Assembly: GCF_014638355.1 (NCBI RefSeq)
Contig: NZ_BMFK01000001.1
Location: 1,131,160 to 1,195,159, forward strand
DNA length: 64,000 bases
From: Priestia taiwanensis
GTDB taxonomy: Bacteria; Bacillota; Bacilli; Bacillales; Bacillaceae_G
Direction: 5' to 3'
Shown: positions 1 to 8,040 of the stretch, piece by piece
Numbering within the stretch: position 1 is the stretch's first letter
Layout: every line of letters begins with the position of its first letter
Program-made: the position numbers and the translations under genes
The notes under the pieces: generated by a model
The model's input: only the letters and a program-made list of their open reading frames with translations
Database searches by the model: none
Told to the model about the DNA's origin: nothing

Positions 1-2
1 AT

Positions 3-293
3 ATGGATGAAGCCTTAGACCGTATAGAGAACATAGAAGTACCTGATAAATATAAAGACATTCATAAACTCGTACAAGAAGGAGTAACGGATGCAAGAAA
101 AGGAACAAAGATGATAAAAGACGCTGGTAAAGAAGATGGACAGAAGATTCAAGTAGCTGTATTAGAAAGCGCTCCACACATGTCAGGTGTAGATGGAGAA
201 CAGTGGAGAGAAGCAATTTATAGGTTAAATCAAGAAACCAAAGATGCCTACTCCAAAGCACTTGATAAAAAAATGGAAGAACATACAAAGTAA
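3..293 (+). CDS. Hypothetical helical protein, probably the C-terminal part of a larger gene
   Basis: The frame is open to the window edge, so the ATG at base 3 may be internal. The 96 visible residues are charged and mostly helix-forming, with no membrane segment, signal or motif I recognise. It is followed closely by a tiny lipoprotein gene on the same strand, and the region leads up to a phage-type integrase, so a mobile-element cargo gene is plausible. Function is unknown. Confidence 0.45.
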   Translation: MDEALDRIENIEVPDKYKDIHKLVQEGVTDARKGTKMIKDAGKEDGQKIQVAVLESAPHMSGVDGEQWREAIYRLNQETKDAYSKALDKKMEEHTK

Positions 294-338
294 TAGAGTA
301 ACTTGTAATTATACAACTCAATAAGGAGTAATAGAAAA

Positions 339-455
339 ATGAAAGCAAAGAAAATTGTAACATTCGCTTTACCTATTATTTTCTTAGCAGGTTGTACAGC
401 AACCGCATATGGACTTACACAGTTAGAGTTTCAAAAAGTGGACAAAGAATATTAA
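339..455 (+). CDS. Small putative lipoprotein (38 aa)
   Basis: The ORF has a good ribosome binding site (AAGGAGT, 323-329) about 10 bases before the ATG. The N-terminus is basic (MKAKK), then a short hydrophobic stretch ends in the lipobox-like LAGC, so the mature chain of about 20 residues would be anchored at Cys19. Such tiny lipoproteins are common on phage and plasmid modules. Its target is unknown, and its size makes the call tentative, though the ribosome binding site and lipobox agree. Confidence 0.55.
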   Translation: MKAKKIVTFALPIIFLAGCTATAYGLTQLEFQKVDKEY

Positions 456-479
456 TCAAGTAAACTAACAATATAATAA

Positions 480-698
480 ATGGTTGTTGCAGTTATTCTA
501 TTCATTCCAACTCTTACTTTTTCTTTAGTAGCGTTTTTGGCTTACTATTATACAAAGGCAATTTTCACTAAAACACAATTAGTAAAGAATGTTACTACTG
601 GATAAAAATCCAAAGTCGATAAACACGAGTTCAAGCAATATAAAAGAGAATTCAAAATGAAAGAAAAAGATGTTCGAAAAATATCTGATTTAAAATAA
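480..698 (+). pseudogene. Small membrane protein interrupted by an in-frame TAA
   Basis: From the ATG at 480 the frame encodes a single hydrophobic segment (about residues 2-25) and a short basic tail, then hits TAA at 603-605. The same frame continues open for another 30 codons to TAA at 696-698, coding a Lys/Glu-rich tail as expected for a cytoplasmic extension. The simplest reading is a nonsense mutation in a roughly 72-residue one-pass membrane protein. No good Shine-Dalgarno sequence precedes the ATG. The 41-residue product could still be functional. Confidence 0.4.
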
Positions 699-703
699 TA
701 TCA

Positions 704-730
704 AAAGCCCGTCCACAGTGATTGGGCTTT
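704..730. terminator. Possible hairpin terminator
   Basis: AAAGCCC at 704-710 pairs with GGGCTTT at 724-730 across a 13-base loop. Only a short T run follows on either strand, so this is a weak candidate for ending the small membrane protein transcript. Confidence 0.35.
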
Positions 731-836
731 ACATGTTAAAAAGGAGAAACAGCATGTTTATATGTAGTCTGATTTTATATTGTGTTCACTAACCACGCTC
801 TATTTACATGAACCTACGTGAAGGGAACGAATATGA

Positions 837-1488
837 TTGACTATAACAACTGAACAATTAAATGAATCTATAAAAAAATTACAAGAAGAAGTTGAATCGG
901 TAAAAAAAAATGAAAGATTTACAAGATGAATTTATCAATATACAAGACCATCAAATAACATTTTTAAATGAATCCATCTCTCATATGTGGATTCCAATTA
1001 CGATAGTTGCTGGTTTTATAGCAGTTATTTTTGGTTATGTTACGTACTTAAATCAAAAAGCTGATAAAAAAATAAAACAAGCTGAAGAAATACTAGAAAG
1101 AACTGATAAAAAGATTATGGATTTAGAAGACAAGATAAGTAAAGCTGATAAAATTTTAATTGAGGGCCAAAATATTGTTAGTTTATCTCAAGATAGAATC
1201 GCTGAATTAGCGAGATCACACACAGATATGGAGATATTTACCATCCGCCTAGATTTCAATCAAAAAGTGGATAGTAGACTTACAGAAGTAAAAAATGAAT
1301 TAGATGAAACTAAGTGGTTACTGGATTTATTTGAAAATAATGATGATAAAGTTATTGGGTTTAAAGCTGAATATCTTGTACTAGGAACAGCATTCCTCCT
1401 ACTTAGTAAGGACATCCAAACAATTAGTATGAATGATGAAATCGTACCTCAAGAACAGTTAAATCGAACACTTAAATTAAAAGAATAA
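837..1488 (+). pseudogene. Coiled-coil membrane protein with a 9-A tract frameshift
   Basis: A TTG start at 837, with AAGGG about 11 bases upstream, opens a frame of about 24 codons that is Gln/Glu/Lys rich. It runs into nine A residues (902-910) and shifts out of frame. The frame from the ATG at 910 continues for 192 residues. Removing one A fuses the two into one protein of about 216 residues: N-terminal helix, one membrane segment (about residues 26-46 of the downstream part, MWIPITIVAGF...), then a long coiled coil rich in KKI/DKKI repeats. A poly-A tract is a slippage hot spot, so this may be a pseudogene, a slippage-expressed gene or a sequencing artefact. Translation from ATG 910 alone is also possible, but no ribosome binding site precedes it. 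Function is unknown. Confidence 0.55.
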
Positions 1489-1573
1489 ATTAATAAATTA
1501 AAAGAGGAGTGTAATGCATACAGTGAAAATACTGATAAATAAAAAAAGATGTTATACGTAAAAATTTCAGATA

Positions 1574-1614
1574 AAAAGGCGCACAACTCGTAATGAGTTA
1601 ATGTGCCTTTTTTT
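1574..1614 (+). terminator. Rho-independent terminator
   Basis: AAAAAGGC/GCAC pairs with GTGCCTTTTTT, with an internal ACTC/GAGT stem, followed by a T run. It lies downstream of the coiled-coil gene. Confidence 0.75.
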
Positions 1615-1661
1615 GTATTATAGTTTTGCACGGTAAATAAAAAAGCACTCAAGAGAGTGCC

Positions 1662-2192
1662 TTACCTTAACTGATAACCAATCCATTTAGGTCCTAACCA
1701 TGTTTCAATTTCATACCATGCTTGGCGTACGTCCACAGTTTGAGGCGTAAGAGAGCCTACTTCATTTCCACCTATTGATGAATCATATATTGAGGTTCTC
1801 GCTGGTAAATGTGAGTTTACTTTTAAAGTTGCATTTGATGCATTAAAATCTTTATCTAAATCCATAGGTATTAAATATCTGTCCTTCATTCTCATAGTAC
1901 TTGGTCCTGCGAGCCTATATGAATTGTACCGAATCCATGTATGACCATTATACGAATTAATTAGAAAAGCTGATCTTATTATCTTTACATCTTGAATGGG
2001 ACTAACATAATTTACTACAGATGGATCTGATGGGCTATTATGTAAAGCTTTAGTTACTTTAATGGTATTATATAAATCATTTCCCTTATAAAAAACATCT
2101 GCTCGAGAATCTCCTGCTGCCTTGACAGATGATGTACCAAAAGATATTGATGCTAACATCAGCACAAGTGTCGCAGTAATTAATTTTTTCAT
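1662..2192 (-). CDS. Secreted SH3-like domain protein (paralogue 1)
   Basis: The 176-residue product has a clear signal peptide (MKKLITATLVLMLASISFG...) with an AxA-type site near residues 24-26. The mature part contains two SH3b-like units: one around residues 45-92 ending in W-I-R-Y, and one around 118-176 ending in K-W-I-G-Y-Q-L-R. Each has the alternating beta pattern and the terminal W-I-x-Y typical of wall-associated SH3b domains, so binding to cell wall or a surface ligand is likely. It is clearly paralogous to the next gene (2340-2843), with the same N-terminal and C-terminal blocks and a divergent middle. Exact function unknown. Confidence 0.7.
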   Translation of the reverse strand: MKKLITATLVLMLASISFGTSSVKAAGDSRADVFYKGNDLYNTIKVTKALHNSPSDPSVVNYVSPIQDVKIIRSAFLINSYNGHTWIRYNSYRLAGPSTMRMKDRYLIPMDLDKDFNASNATLKVNSHLPARTSIYDSSIGGNEVGSLTPQTVDVRQAWYEIETWLGPKWIGYQLR

Positions 2193-2339
2193 CTCTTCTC
2201 TCCGAATATATTAATTTATCAAACATAAAACTAGTTTTACAACCATTTAACACAAGGTACCTTTAGAATTGATATGAGCTTAGAACAAAAAAAGCGAATA
2301 AATAGGATACCTAAGATGTACTCAAATGAGCGTTTTTCC

Positions 2340-2843
2340 TTATCTTAATTGATAACCAATAAACTTATTTCCTAACCATGTTTCAATAACATACCATGCT
2401 TGTCTTACATCTACTGTTTGAGGTTGGAGACTTCCTACTCTTACAGAATCGTTATAACCATCAGTGATGCTGAATGGCATATGTAATTTTAAAGTTGCAT
2501 TTGATGCATTAAAATCTTTCAATGTGTTCCAATTCCCATCTTTTCCGAATGAGAGAAATGGATCTTTTTCACCAATAACCCTTATCCATTTATGCCCTTT
2601 CCATGTATTAACTAAAAAATACGCTCGTAGTACCTTTACATCTTGGACAGGACTAACATAGTTTACTATAGTCGGATCAGCAGGACTATTATGTAAAGCT
2701 TTTGTTACCTTAATTGTGTTATACAAAGAATCTCCTTTTGCAAAAACATCTGCTCTAGAATCACCTACCGCTGAAGCTGACGGTGCATAAATAGCTGTTA
2801 ATGATAATACAAATACAAAAAATAACGCCGCAAATTTTTTCAT
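2340..2843 (-). CDS. Secreted SH3-like domain protein (paralogue 2)
   Basis: The 167-residue product has a signal peptide ending near A-S-A and the same two-unit architecture as its neighbour. The blocks DSRADVF.KG, NTIKVTKALHNSP.DP and PQTVDVRQAWY.IETWLG are nearly identical in the two proteins. The middle segment and the N-terminal part of the second unit have diverged. Tandem duplication is the obvious origin. The intergenic distance of about 150 bases and separate ribosome binding sites suggest independent expression. The ATG at 2843 follows AAAGGAGG (about 2852-2859). Confidence 0.72.
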   Translation of the reverse strand: MKKFAALFFVFVLSLTAIYAPSASAVGDSRADVFAKGDSLYNTIKVTKALHNSPADPTIVNYVSPVQDVKVLRAYFLVNTWKGHKWIRVIGEKDPFLSFGKDGNWNTLKDFNASNATLKLHMPFSITDGYNDSVRVGSLQPQTVDVRQAWYVIETWLGNKFIGYQLR

Positions 2844-2964
2844 AAATATTTCCTCCTTTAGAATAATTTAGTTAACTATAGAATGTTAACATGGAAATCA
2901 AATTAATAGAATAGTGAAGATTTAATTGTAACCATTTGTAACCTTTTAAACTAATATTTGTATA

Positions 2965-3004
2965 AAAAAGCGACGTAATCTTTTAATAGAATACGTCGCT
3001 TTTT
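2965..3004 (-). terminator. Rho-independent terminator
   Basis: AAAAAGCGACGTA (2965-2977) pairs perfectly with TACGTCGCTTTTT (2992-3004). It lies just after the stop codon of the 104-aa phage-type gene and can serve both strands. Confidence 0.85.
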
Positions 3005-3006
3005 GT

Positions 3007-3321
3007 TCACTTTACGTCATACACGTTATACCACCATCCTTTTCCTTCTACGAAAGCCTTCGCCTCGTCGACCATGCTACCAACTAATTCTGCTGTCTCG
3101 CACTTCACCCACATATCACCGCCCGTGATATCAACTTTCCCCGCCCATTTTTTACTATATATAAACTCAATGAACGCCTTAACACCGTCAGCATCTACGC
3201 CATACGTACGGATGTATACGGCTTTAGTCTCCACTTTCGGCGCATGTGTTACCTTTTTACCCGTCACCGCTTCGACTATTGCGTCTGCTACCGACTGTAG
3301 ATTCGCCATCAACGATTTCAT
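3007..3321 (-). CDS. Hypothetical 104-aa protein of phage-like context
   Basis: This soluble mixed alpha/beta protein has no signal or membrane segment. It contains aromatic, Gly-rich patches in its second half (KKWAGKVDITGGDMWVKC, GWWYNVYDV). Its GC content appears higher than that of its neighbours, with many CG dinucleotides, which fits acquired DNA. It ends at a strong terminator and sits beside the integrase. I do not recognise the family. The start at 3321 is the longest in frame, and no convincing Shine-Dalgarno sequence is visible there. Confidence 0.5.
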   Translation of the reverse strand: MKSLMANLQSVADAIVEAVTGKKVTHAPKVETKAVYIRTYGVDADGVKAFIEFIYSKKWAGKVDITGGDMWVKCETAELVGSMVDEAKAFVEGKGWWYNVYDVK

Positions 3322-3339
3322 ATCCGAAACATTTCAAGA

Positions 3340-3474
3340 TTGGAAGCGATTTATCTTATCTTTACTACGTTCAATGTCACACCAGAGCTTGCTGAGAAGC
3401 GTTTGGAACATTATGAGCAACGAATACTCACCAGTCACTTTCATGACATTGTACGTGCTGAATATGTCGTTTAA
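3340..3474 (+). pseudogene. Fragment of a phage-type gene (44 codons)
   Basis: A short frame ending at TAA 3472-3474 has strongly protein-like composition (TPELAEKRLEHYEQRILTSH), unlike the competing frames. It could begin at TTG 3340, but no ribosome binding site is present and the frame seems to start abruptly. I read it as the surviving C-terminal piece of a phage regulatory or structural gene lying just upstream of the integrase. It could also be a real small protein. Confidence 0.35.
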
Positions 3475-3498
3475 ATATGCTAAGGGGGTATAAGACAA

Positions 3499-4635
3499 AT
3501 GAAAGGCTATTTTAGAAAACATGGTGACACGTGGTCATTCACGATTGATATTGGTATGGACGATCTAACAGGGAAACGCAAACAGAAAACAAAGACTGGA
3601 TTTAAGACGAAGAAAGAAGCACAAAAAGCTGCAGCTTTGCTCATTACAGAACTTGAGCAAGGTATTTATGTTGAAGAAAAGAAAATCACCGTAAAAGATT
3701 TTATGTTAGATTGGTTAGAAAACGTAGCTAGGCATAATGTTAAACCTTCTAGTTTTGTTAGTTACAAATCTATCGTACAAACAAGAATTATTCCCGTACT
3801 CGGGAAATACCACCTTACAGGCTTGAAACCGGCAATTGTTAATAATTTTTATACGTACCTATTAAAAGATGAAAATTTATCTGAAGAATATGTAGGAACT
3901 GTCCATGCCGTATTAGGCACTGCTTTTAATACTGCTGTAAAATGGGAGTATATAAAGTCTAATGTATTTAAAAAGGTAAGTAAGCCACGTAAAAAGAAGA
4001 AAGAGATGCAAACATGGAGTTTTGAAGAAGCACGTAACTTCTTGGAATATGCCAAAAAGGGCAAAAGACATTATTACATGCTGTATCTCTTAGCTATTTA
4101 CACAGGAATGCGACGTAGCAAAATATTAGGGATTCGTTGGTCCGATGTTAATTTTGAAACAGGAAAGATTGGGGTTAAAAGAACACTATATTATACAAGT
4201 GAGCAAGGTATCATTGTTCAATCTACTAAAAACAGTCAGTCTATGCGATCCATATCTATTTCTGATTTTGTACTAGATGAACTAAAACAACATAAAGTAT
4301 GGCAACTAGAAAGAAAATTACAATTCAATATACCTTATTATGAAGAAAGCTATATTACTGCTAATGAGACAGGTGATCCTCTTTCTCCTAGCCATGTATA
4401 TGGCCACTTCTCCAAAGCTGTTAAAAATGCGGGTATCAAAAAAATACGTTTCCATGATTTACGTCATACCCACGCATCACTTATGTTGTTATTAGGAGAA
4501 CACCCTAAAATTGTTTCAGAACGTTTAGGGCATTCTTCAATTGAAATGACAATGAATACCTACTCTCATGTTACATTCTATATGCAAAAGGAATCTTCCA
4601 ATCGTTTTGAAGAAGCGCTTAAAAAGACAAATTAA
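3499..4635 (+). CDS. Phage-type site-specific tyrosine recombinase (integrase)
   Basis: The 378-aa product has full phage integrase length. An N-terminal arm-binding domain (about 1-60) has a KTKTGFKTKKEAQKAA linker. A SAM-like core-binding domain (about 64-155) follows. The catalytic domain carries Arg205 (TGMRR), Lys244, H319-x-x-R322 (HDLRHTH), His345 (GHSS) and the nucleophile Tyr355 (NTYSHV). The conserved acidic residue three after Arg205 is Lys208 instead of Glu, which may weaken activity. The AAGGGGG at 3481-3487 supports the start. It catalyses strand exchange between attachment sites during integration and excision. It lies at the junction between odd small genes and ordinary chromosomal genes, so the element boundary is probably just downstream. 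Confidence 0.93.
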   Translation: MKGYFRKHGDTWSFTIDIGMDDLTGKRKQKTKTGFKTKKEAQKAAALLITELEQGIYVEEKKITVKDFMLDWLENVARHNVKPSSFVSYKSIVQTRIIPVLGKYHLTGLKPAIVNNFYTYLLKDENLSEEYVGTVHAVLGTAFNTAVKWEYIKSNVFKKVSKPRKKKKEMQTWSFEEARNFLEYAKKGKRHYYMLYLLAIYTGMRRSKILGIRWSDVNFETGKIGVKRTLYYTSEQGIIVQSTKNSQSMRSISISDFVLDELKQHKVWQLERKLQFNIPYYEESYITANETGDPLSPSHVYGHFSKAVKNAGIKKIRFHDLRHTHASLMLLLGEHPKIVSERLGHSSIEMTMNTYSHVTFYMQKESSNRFEEALKKTN

Positions 4636-4679
4636 ATCTACGTGGTCAAAATGTGGTCATTTGAAAGAAAAAAGATAAA

Positions 4680-4703
4680 AAACCCTTGATATATCAATGG
4701 TTT
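4680..4703. terminator. Near-perfect palindrome after the integrase; terminator, possibly near the att site
   Basis: AAACC-C-TTGATATATCAA-T-GGTTT is an almost perfect palindrome between the integrase and the convergent GNAT gene. It probably terminates one or both. Attachment sites usually lie just beyond the 3' end of phage integrase genes, so the att core may be in or near this stretch. No second copy was found in the window to confirm that. Confidence 0.5.
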
Positions 4704-4712
4704 CTCGTCTTT

Positions 4713-5273
4713 TTATTTAAATTCAATATTCAACAACCCATAAATAAACATATCTCGAATTTCATCTGTAACATTATGAGTTTCAAACTTCCTTAAGAAA
4801 CCTTCTTCTTTAAAGTTGAATTTTTCCAACATTTCTTTTGAAGCAATGTTTTCCCCCGTCACAAACGCTTGAATTCTTGTTAAACCTAATTGGTTGAAAC
4901 CTAGTGATAATACTTCTTGAACTGCTTCTGACATAATGCCACGACGCCAATAATTTTCCGACAACTCATAGCCAATGTCAGCTCGCTTTCCTTCAAATTC
5001 ACTTAAAAAGATAGTTCCTATAATTGTATCTGTCTCTTTATCTGCAACTGCAAAACGGATGATCCATCCTTCATCATAACCTTCATTCCACATGTTTATT
5101 ACTTCATAACTTCGCTCTAATGTTTCTGGACCGTACCAATCAAGGTAGCGATAGACATTTTCATTTGAGTAGTAATCTACTAACTGCTGTGCATCTTCTA
5201 GTCTTAATTTTCTTAATCGAACACTTTTCGTCTCTATTACCGGAAATTCGTTGAAAAACTTTGCGAAATTCAT
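4713..5273 (-). CDS. GNAT N-acetyltransferase, RimJ/RimL type
   Basis: This 186-aa protein starts with the RimJ/RimL-like pattern ETKSVRLRKLRLEDAQQLVDYY and has the acetyl-CoA site region ELSENYWRRGIMSEAV (about 105-120), followed by NIASKEMLEKFNFKEEG near the C-terminus. Such enzymes move an acetyl group from acetyl-CoA to an amine, often an N-terminal amino group of a protein or an antibiotic. The AAGGGGAA before the ATG at 5273 supports the start. It is the first gene beyond the integrase and is transcribed with the interrupted Cys/His protein gene. Confidence 0.85.
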   Translation of the reverse strand: MNFAKFFNEFPVIETKSVRLRKLRLEDAQQLVDYYSNENVYRYLDWYGPETLERSYEVINMWNEGYDEGWIIRFAVADKETDTIIGTIFLSEFEGKRADIGYELSENYWRRGIMSEAVQEVLSLGFNQLGLTRIQAFVTGENIASKEMLEKFNFKEEGFLRKFETHNVTDEIRDMFIYGLLNIEFK

Positions 5274-5287
5274 GATAATTCCCCTTT

Positions 5288-6196
5288 TTATTCTCTATGT
5301 AATTTCCTAGCAAGTTCTCTACGGTATATACTCATACTATATCGCTTCCACGCTTCGCTAACTTCTTCCCAATGAACAATTTTCCATGGGTTAAAGATCA
5401 TTTGACCGTTTTTATTGAAGAATAAATTGTTTCCAACACAATAAGAAGCATGTTGAATATTGCCATCCTCATCTTGCCACACAATAACATCATCTTCACT
5501 AGGTTCATCCTTTACAACAGAATAACCGGCGTGTTTCAATCCATTCATAAATGCTTGTGGATGTAACCATTCGTAGATAATCCATTCCTGTCCTGTCACT
5601 GCAAATAGAGTTGCAGCTAAGCAGTTACTTCCTTCTTCTGATGAAAATGTATTCGCATATTTATGTAGATGAAGAGGAATATTTGTTGGAACAGCACGAC
5701 TTGTCCAATTTTCCCATTGTTGTGGATACTCTGTAATCAATTGTTCCTTCACTCTATACGGAAGCTCCTTCCACATCATATATTGAACAACGAAAAAAAC
5801 ACCTTCTTTACTTTCTATTATATACTCCTTTGGAATAACAGTTGGATTATCCAATATCGCTAAAGGAAATACTAAACCTCTTCCTACTTCCAATTGAATG
5901 TTAAAAAGATCCTTCTTCTTATTTATAGGTAGTTTTATTATCCAATCAGGTTGAGCTACAATCGTGTAATGCGTATCTTTCGCAATATTCCAGTACACAT
6001 ATCGATTTACAAGTTCAATTGTCGTATACGATGAATGTTCAACAAACTCTTTCCTAGGCATAATTAAGACATCCTCTAAATACTCTTCAAACTTAACTAA
6101 ATCTTCTTCCCGAATAAAAAACAAATCTTTATTAGGTACCTACTCCTTAACCCATTTCTCCAATTGGTCATTTGTTGGTTGAATTGTTACATACAT
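5288..6196 (-). pseudogene. Putative Cys-His hydrolase-fold protein, interrupted by amber codon 19
   Basis: An ATG at 6196 with GGGGAG about 8 bases upstream opens a frame that stops at TAG (6142-6140, codon 19). It continues in the same frame without another stop to 5288, giving 302 positions. The visible frame could be expressed from TTG at 6124 as about 278 residues, but that start has no ribosome binding site at the right distance. The C-terminal third has a Cys in GSNCLAATLFAV and a His in NIQHASYCVGN, an order and spacing that recall NlpC/P60-like cysteine hydrolases. This assignment is inference. It lies 15 bases after the NUDIX gene, so the pair was probably one operon. Confidence 0.6.
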
Positions 6197-6211
6197 TCCC
6201 TCATCTCCCCA

Positions 6212-6703
6212 CTACGTCCTCGTCCTCGTCACCGTCATCGCTACTTGCTTATCCAAATCTGCATCCCACACACGCTGGATTTCAAATGTACCTGGCTCTA
6301 ACAATAATTGAAATCTTTCTCTAAACCAGTCTTGCATTGGTAGATTCTCTGATTCATCAATTGGCACCCACATCAATGCCCCTTCTGGAGGATTTTCTAA
6401 TAACTCTCCTTCAAACGTGTCCGTCCAATAATTAAAGACCATGTATCGCACTCTTTCTTTTGGATTTACATATTCATCCAAGCCTTTGAATATCAAATTT
6501 GAAACAGTTAATCCTGTTTCTTCTTTCACCTCACGTGCCGTACCGTGAACAATACTTTCCGGAAACTCTACTTTTCCACCTGGAGCCAAATATCCTGGGA
6601 ATCCAAGATGATTTGGTCTTTTCATTAGTAGTACTTTATCTCCGTCCTGTATCATACACATCGTATATATTCTATGTTCGATTTCTTTCCATTCAGTAGA
6701 CAT
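6212..6703 (-). CDS. NUDIX hydrolase (MutT-like)
   Basis: The NUDIX box is complete (GGKVEFPESIVHGTAREVKEETGL region, about 43-66). Family members hydrolyse nucleoside diphosphate derivatives, with 8-oxo-dGTP a possible substrate for this MutT/YvcI-like layout. I chose the second of two close ATGs (6703) because GGGAGG lies 8 bases before it and only 2 before the first. It is followed closely by the interrupted Cys/His gene. Substrate is unknown. Confidence 0.85.
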   Translation of the reverse strand: MSTEWKEIEHRIYTMCMIQDGDKVLLMKRPNHLGFPGYLAPGGKVEFPESIVHGTAREVKEETGLTVSNLIFKGLDEYVNPKERVRYMVFNYWTDTFEGELLENPPEGALMWVPIDESENLPMQDWFRERFQLLLEPGTFEIQRVWDADLDKQVAMTVTRTRT

Positions 6704-6831
6704 ATTCATTTCCTCCCTATCATCCTTTTCATTATATCTAAATATTCAGAAACAAAACAACAATCCTCTCTGAAGAATAGAAGAAAAACAGGTTGCTTAT
6801 ACTAGTAGAAAAGGTTGAGAAGGTGTATGGC

Positions 6832-7524
6832 ATGAAGGTTATCTTAACAAAAATTATCACTTTTGTTATCATTTTAACAGTTATTATTCCATCCCAAGCA
6901 AGTGCCACTAACAACGAAGCGGAAACGCCAATTGCATTCGTTCCAGAAGCGCTAGCTACATTATACGTAACAAAGAAGAACGGCAATTTAGAGAACTTCA
7001 CATTAAATATAAACGGACACATACAACATTTCCCCTTATGGCGAAATGTTGATAGCGAAGCACATAAGCCACGTATGCTATATAACGACATCAATAAAGA
7101 TGGACAGAAAGAATTAATAATTATCTTAACAATCGCCAATGGAACAAACCGCATCATTCAAGATGCTCACGTCTTTCATAAAGTAAGAGTCAACTTCGTA
7201 GACACGTTTCAAGAAATACTTATAGATGATCCACTTGCTATCTTCTTAAAACATGCGAAAACATCACTAACACCTACCAAAGCTACCATTACGGTTGGCA
7301 ATAAGACGAAAATTATTCATCTTATGAAATTTGGTATCCCGTCTGAACAATTATTCTCAGATATCGGTATAGGTAGCATTGTCAAATTTGATGTTGTACA
7401 TCATGAATTAGTTGCCACACTAGGATTGCAAGCTTCTTCAAGTTCTTCAATTGGCTCTGTAACTATTACATATTTATTTAAAGATAAGATGTATCAAATA
7501 AAGAAGATATCACTAGAAGCATGA
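6832..7524 (+). CDS. Secreted protein of unknown function with a Ca-loop-like motif
   Basis: The start at ATG 6832 is preceded by AGAAGGTG and gives a clean signal peptide (MKVILTKIITFVIILTVI..., cleavage near ASA). The mature part of about 205 residues is beta-rich. It contains NDINKDGQKELIIIL (about 90-104), a D-x-N-x-D-G loop like those in FG-GAP/VCBS repeats and calcium-binding loops. Earlier in-frame starts would add a non-signal stretch and are less likely. It is monocistronic and ends at a strong terminator. It is probably an exported protein related to the VCBS/FG-GAP-like Bacillus proteins, function unknown. Confidence 0.65.
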   Translation: MKVILTKIITFVIILTVIIPSQASATNNEAETPIAFVPEALATLYVTKKNGNLENFTLNINGHIQHFPLWRNVDSEAHKPRMLYNDINKDGQKELIIILTIANGTNRIIQDAHVFHKVRVNFVDTFQEILIDDPLAIFLKHAKTSLTPTKATITVGNKTKIIHLMKFGIPSEQLFSDIGIGSIVKFDVVHHELVATLGLQASSSSSIGSVTITYLFKDKMYQIKKISLEA

Positions 7525-7540
7525 TTCTTCTAAATGCAAA

Positions 7541-7568
7541 GAAGAAGCCACATCGACATGGCTTCTTC
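7541..7568. terminator. Bidirectional terminator
   Basis: GAAGAAGCCA (7541-7550) pairs perfectly with TGGCTTCTTC (7559-7568) between the convergent secreted-protein and hmoA genes. Confidence 0.85.
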
Positions 7569-7579
7569 TCTCTTTTCTA

Positions 7580-7909
7580 TTATAATACAGGCTTATATGC
7601 ACCTTTAGATGACTTCACATCGTATACTGCATGGCTTGAGCTAACAACATAATCTTCCTTCGGTTTACCACGGCTTTGTCTATGACCTTCTAGGTGGATT
7701 TCGCTCGTCTCCCAACCTTTCCATGCTTCTTCTGATTCCCAGCGAATCATAATGATAATTTCTTCGTCTCCTCTTCGTACGCGCTTCACTAACACACTTA
7801 AGTCGATAAATCCTTCAAATTTCTCAATATGACCCTCTCCAGTAAAGTGCTTTACAATAATATCCGAATGACCTTCTGTCACAACAATTGTTTTCGTTTC
7901 AATAAACAC
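7580..7909 (-). CDS. hmoA: Heme-degrading monooxygenase HmoA/IsdG-like
   Basis: The 109-aa product closely resembles Bacillus HmoA (YetG). It has the ABM-fold pattern with VTEG, GFIDLSVLVKRVRRGDEE, the strongly conserved IRWESEEAWKGWETSEIHL segment and the SRGKP block. Enzymes of this family open the heme ring in the cytosol to release iron. The GTG start at 7909 has AGGGGGA upstream. A Fur-like operator lies about 55 bases upstream, so expression probably rises in iron starvation, which fits the function. Single gene unit. Confidence 0.85.
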   Translation of the reverse strand: MFIETKTIVVTEGHSDIIVKHFTGEGHIEKFEGFIDLSVLVKRVRRGDEEIIIMIRWESEEAWKGWETSEIHLEGHRQSRGKPKEDYVVSSSHAVYDVKSSKGAYKPVL

Positions 7910-7964
7910 TAGTGCGTCCCCCTATATACTAAAAATTTAGCCTTTTCTCTCATTTTATTGATAA

Positions 7965-7979
7965 AGATTCTCATTGTCA
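7965..7979 (-). promoter_or_regulatory. Probable Fur box upstream of hmoA
   Basis: TGACAATGAGAATCT (minus strand) matches the 7-1-7 Fur consensus TGATAATnATTATCA at 10 of 14 positions. It is in the promoter region of a heme/iron gene. A perfect example at 19086-19104 serves the feu operon. Confidence 0.6.
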
Positions 7980-7999
7980 ATGAAAATGAATCATAAAAA

Positions 8000-8033
8000 A
8001 ATCCGCTATCTTTTATAAAAAGAATAACGGATT
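8000..8033 (-). terminator. Rho-independent terminator
   Basis: AATCCG/CGGATT stem followed on the minus strand by seven T residues, just after the stop of the 148-aa gene. Confidence 0.75.
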
Positions 8034-8040
8034 CTCTAAA

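Noticed and set aside
1..4712. Possible complete prophage
   Set aside because: Only a recombinase and small genes are visible, with no structural, lysis or replication genes, so only the end of an element can be claimed.
6738..7157. Minus-strand 139-codon ORF
   Set aside because: It overlaps the well-supported secreted protein gene on the other strand.
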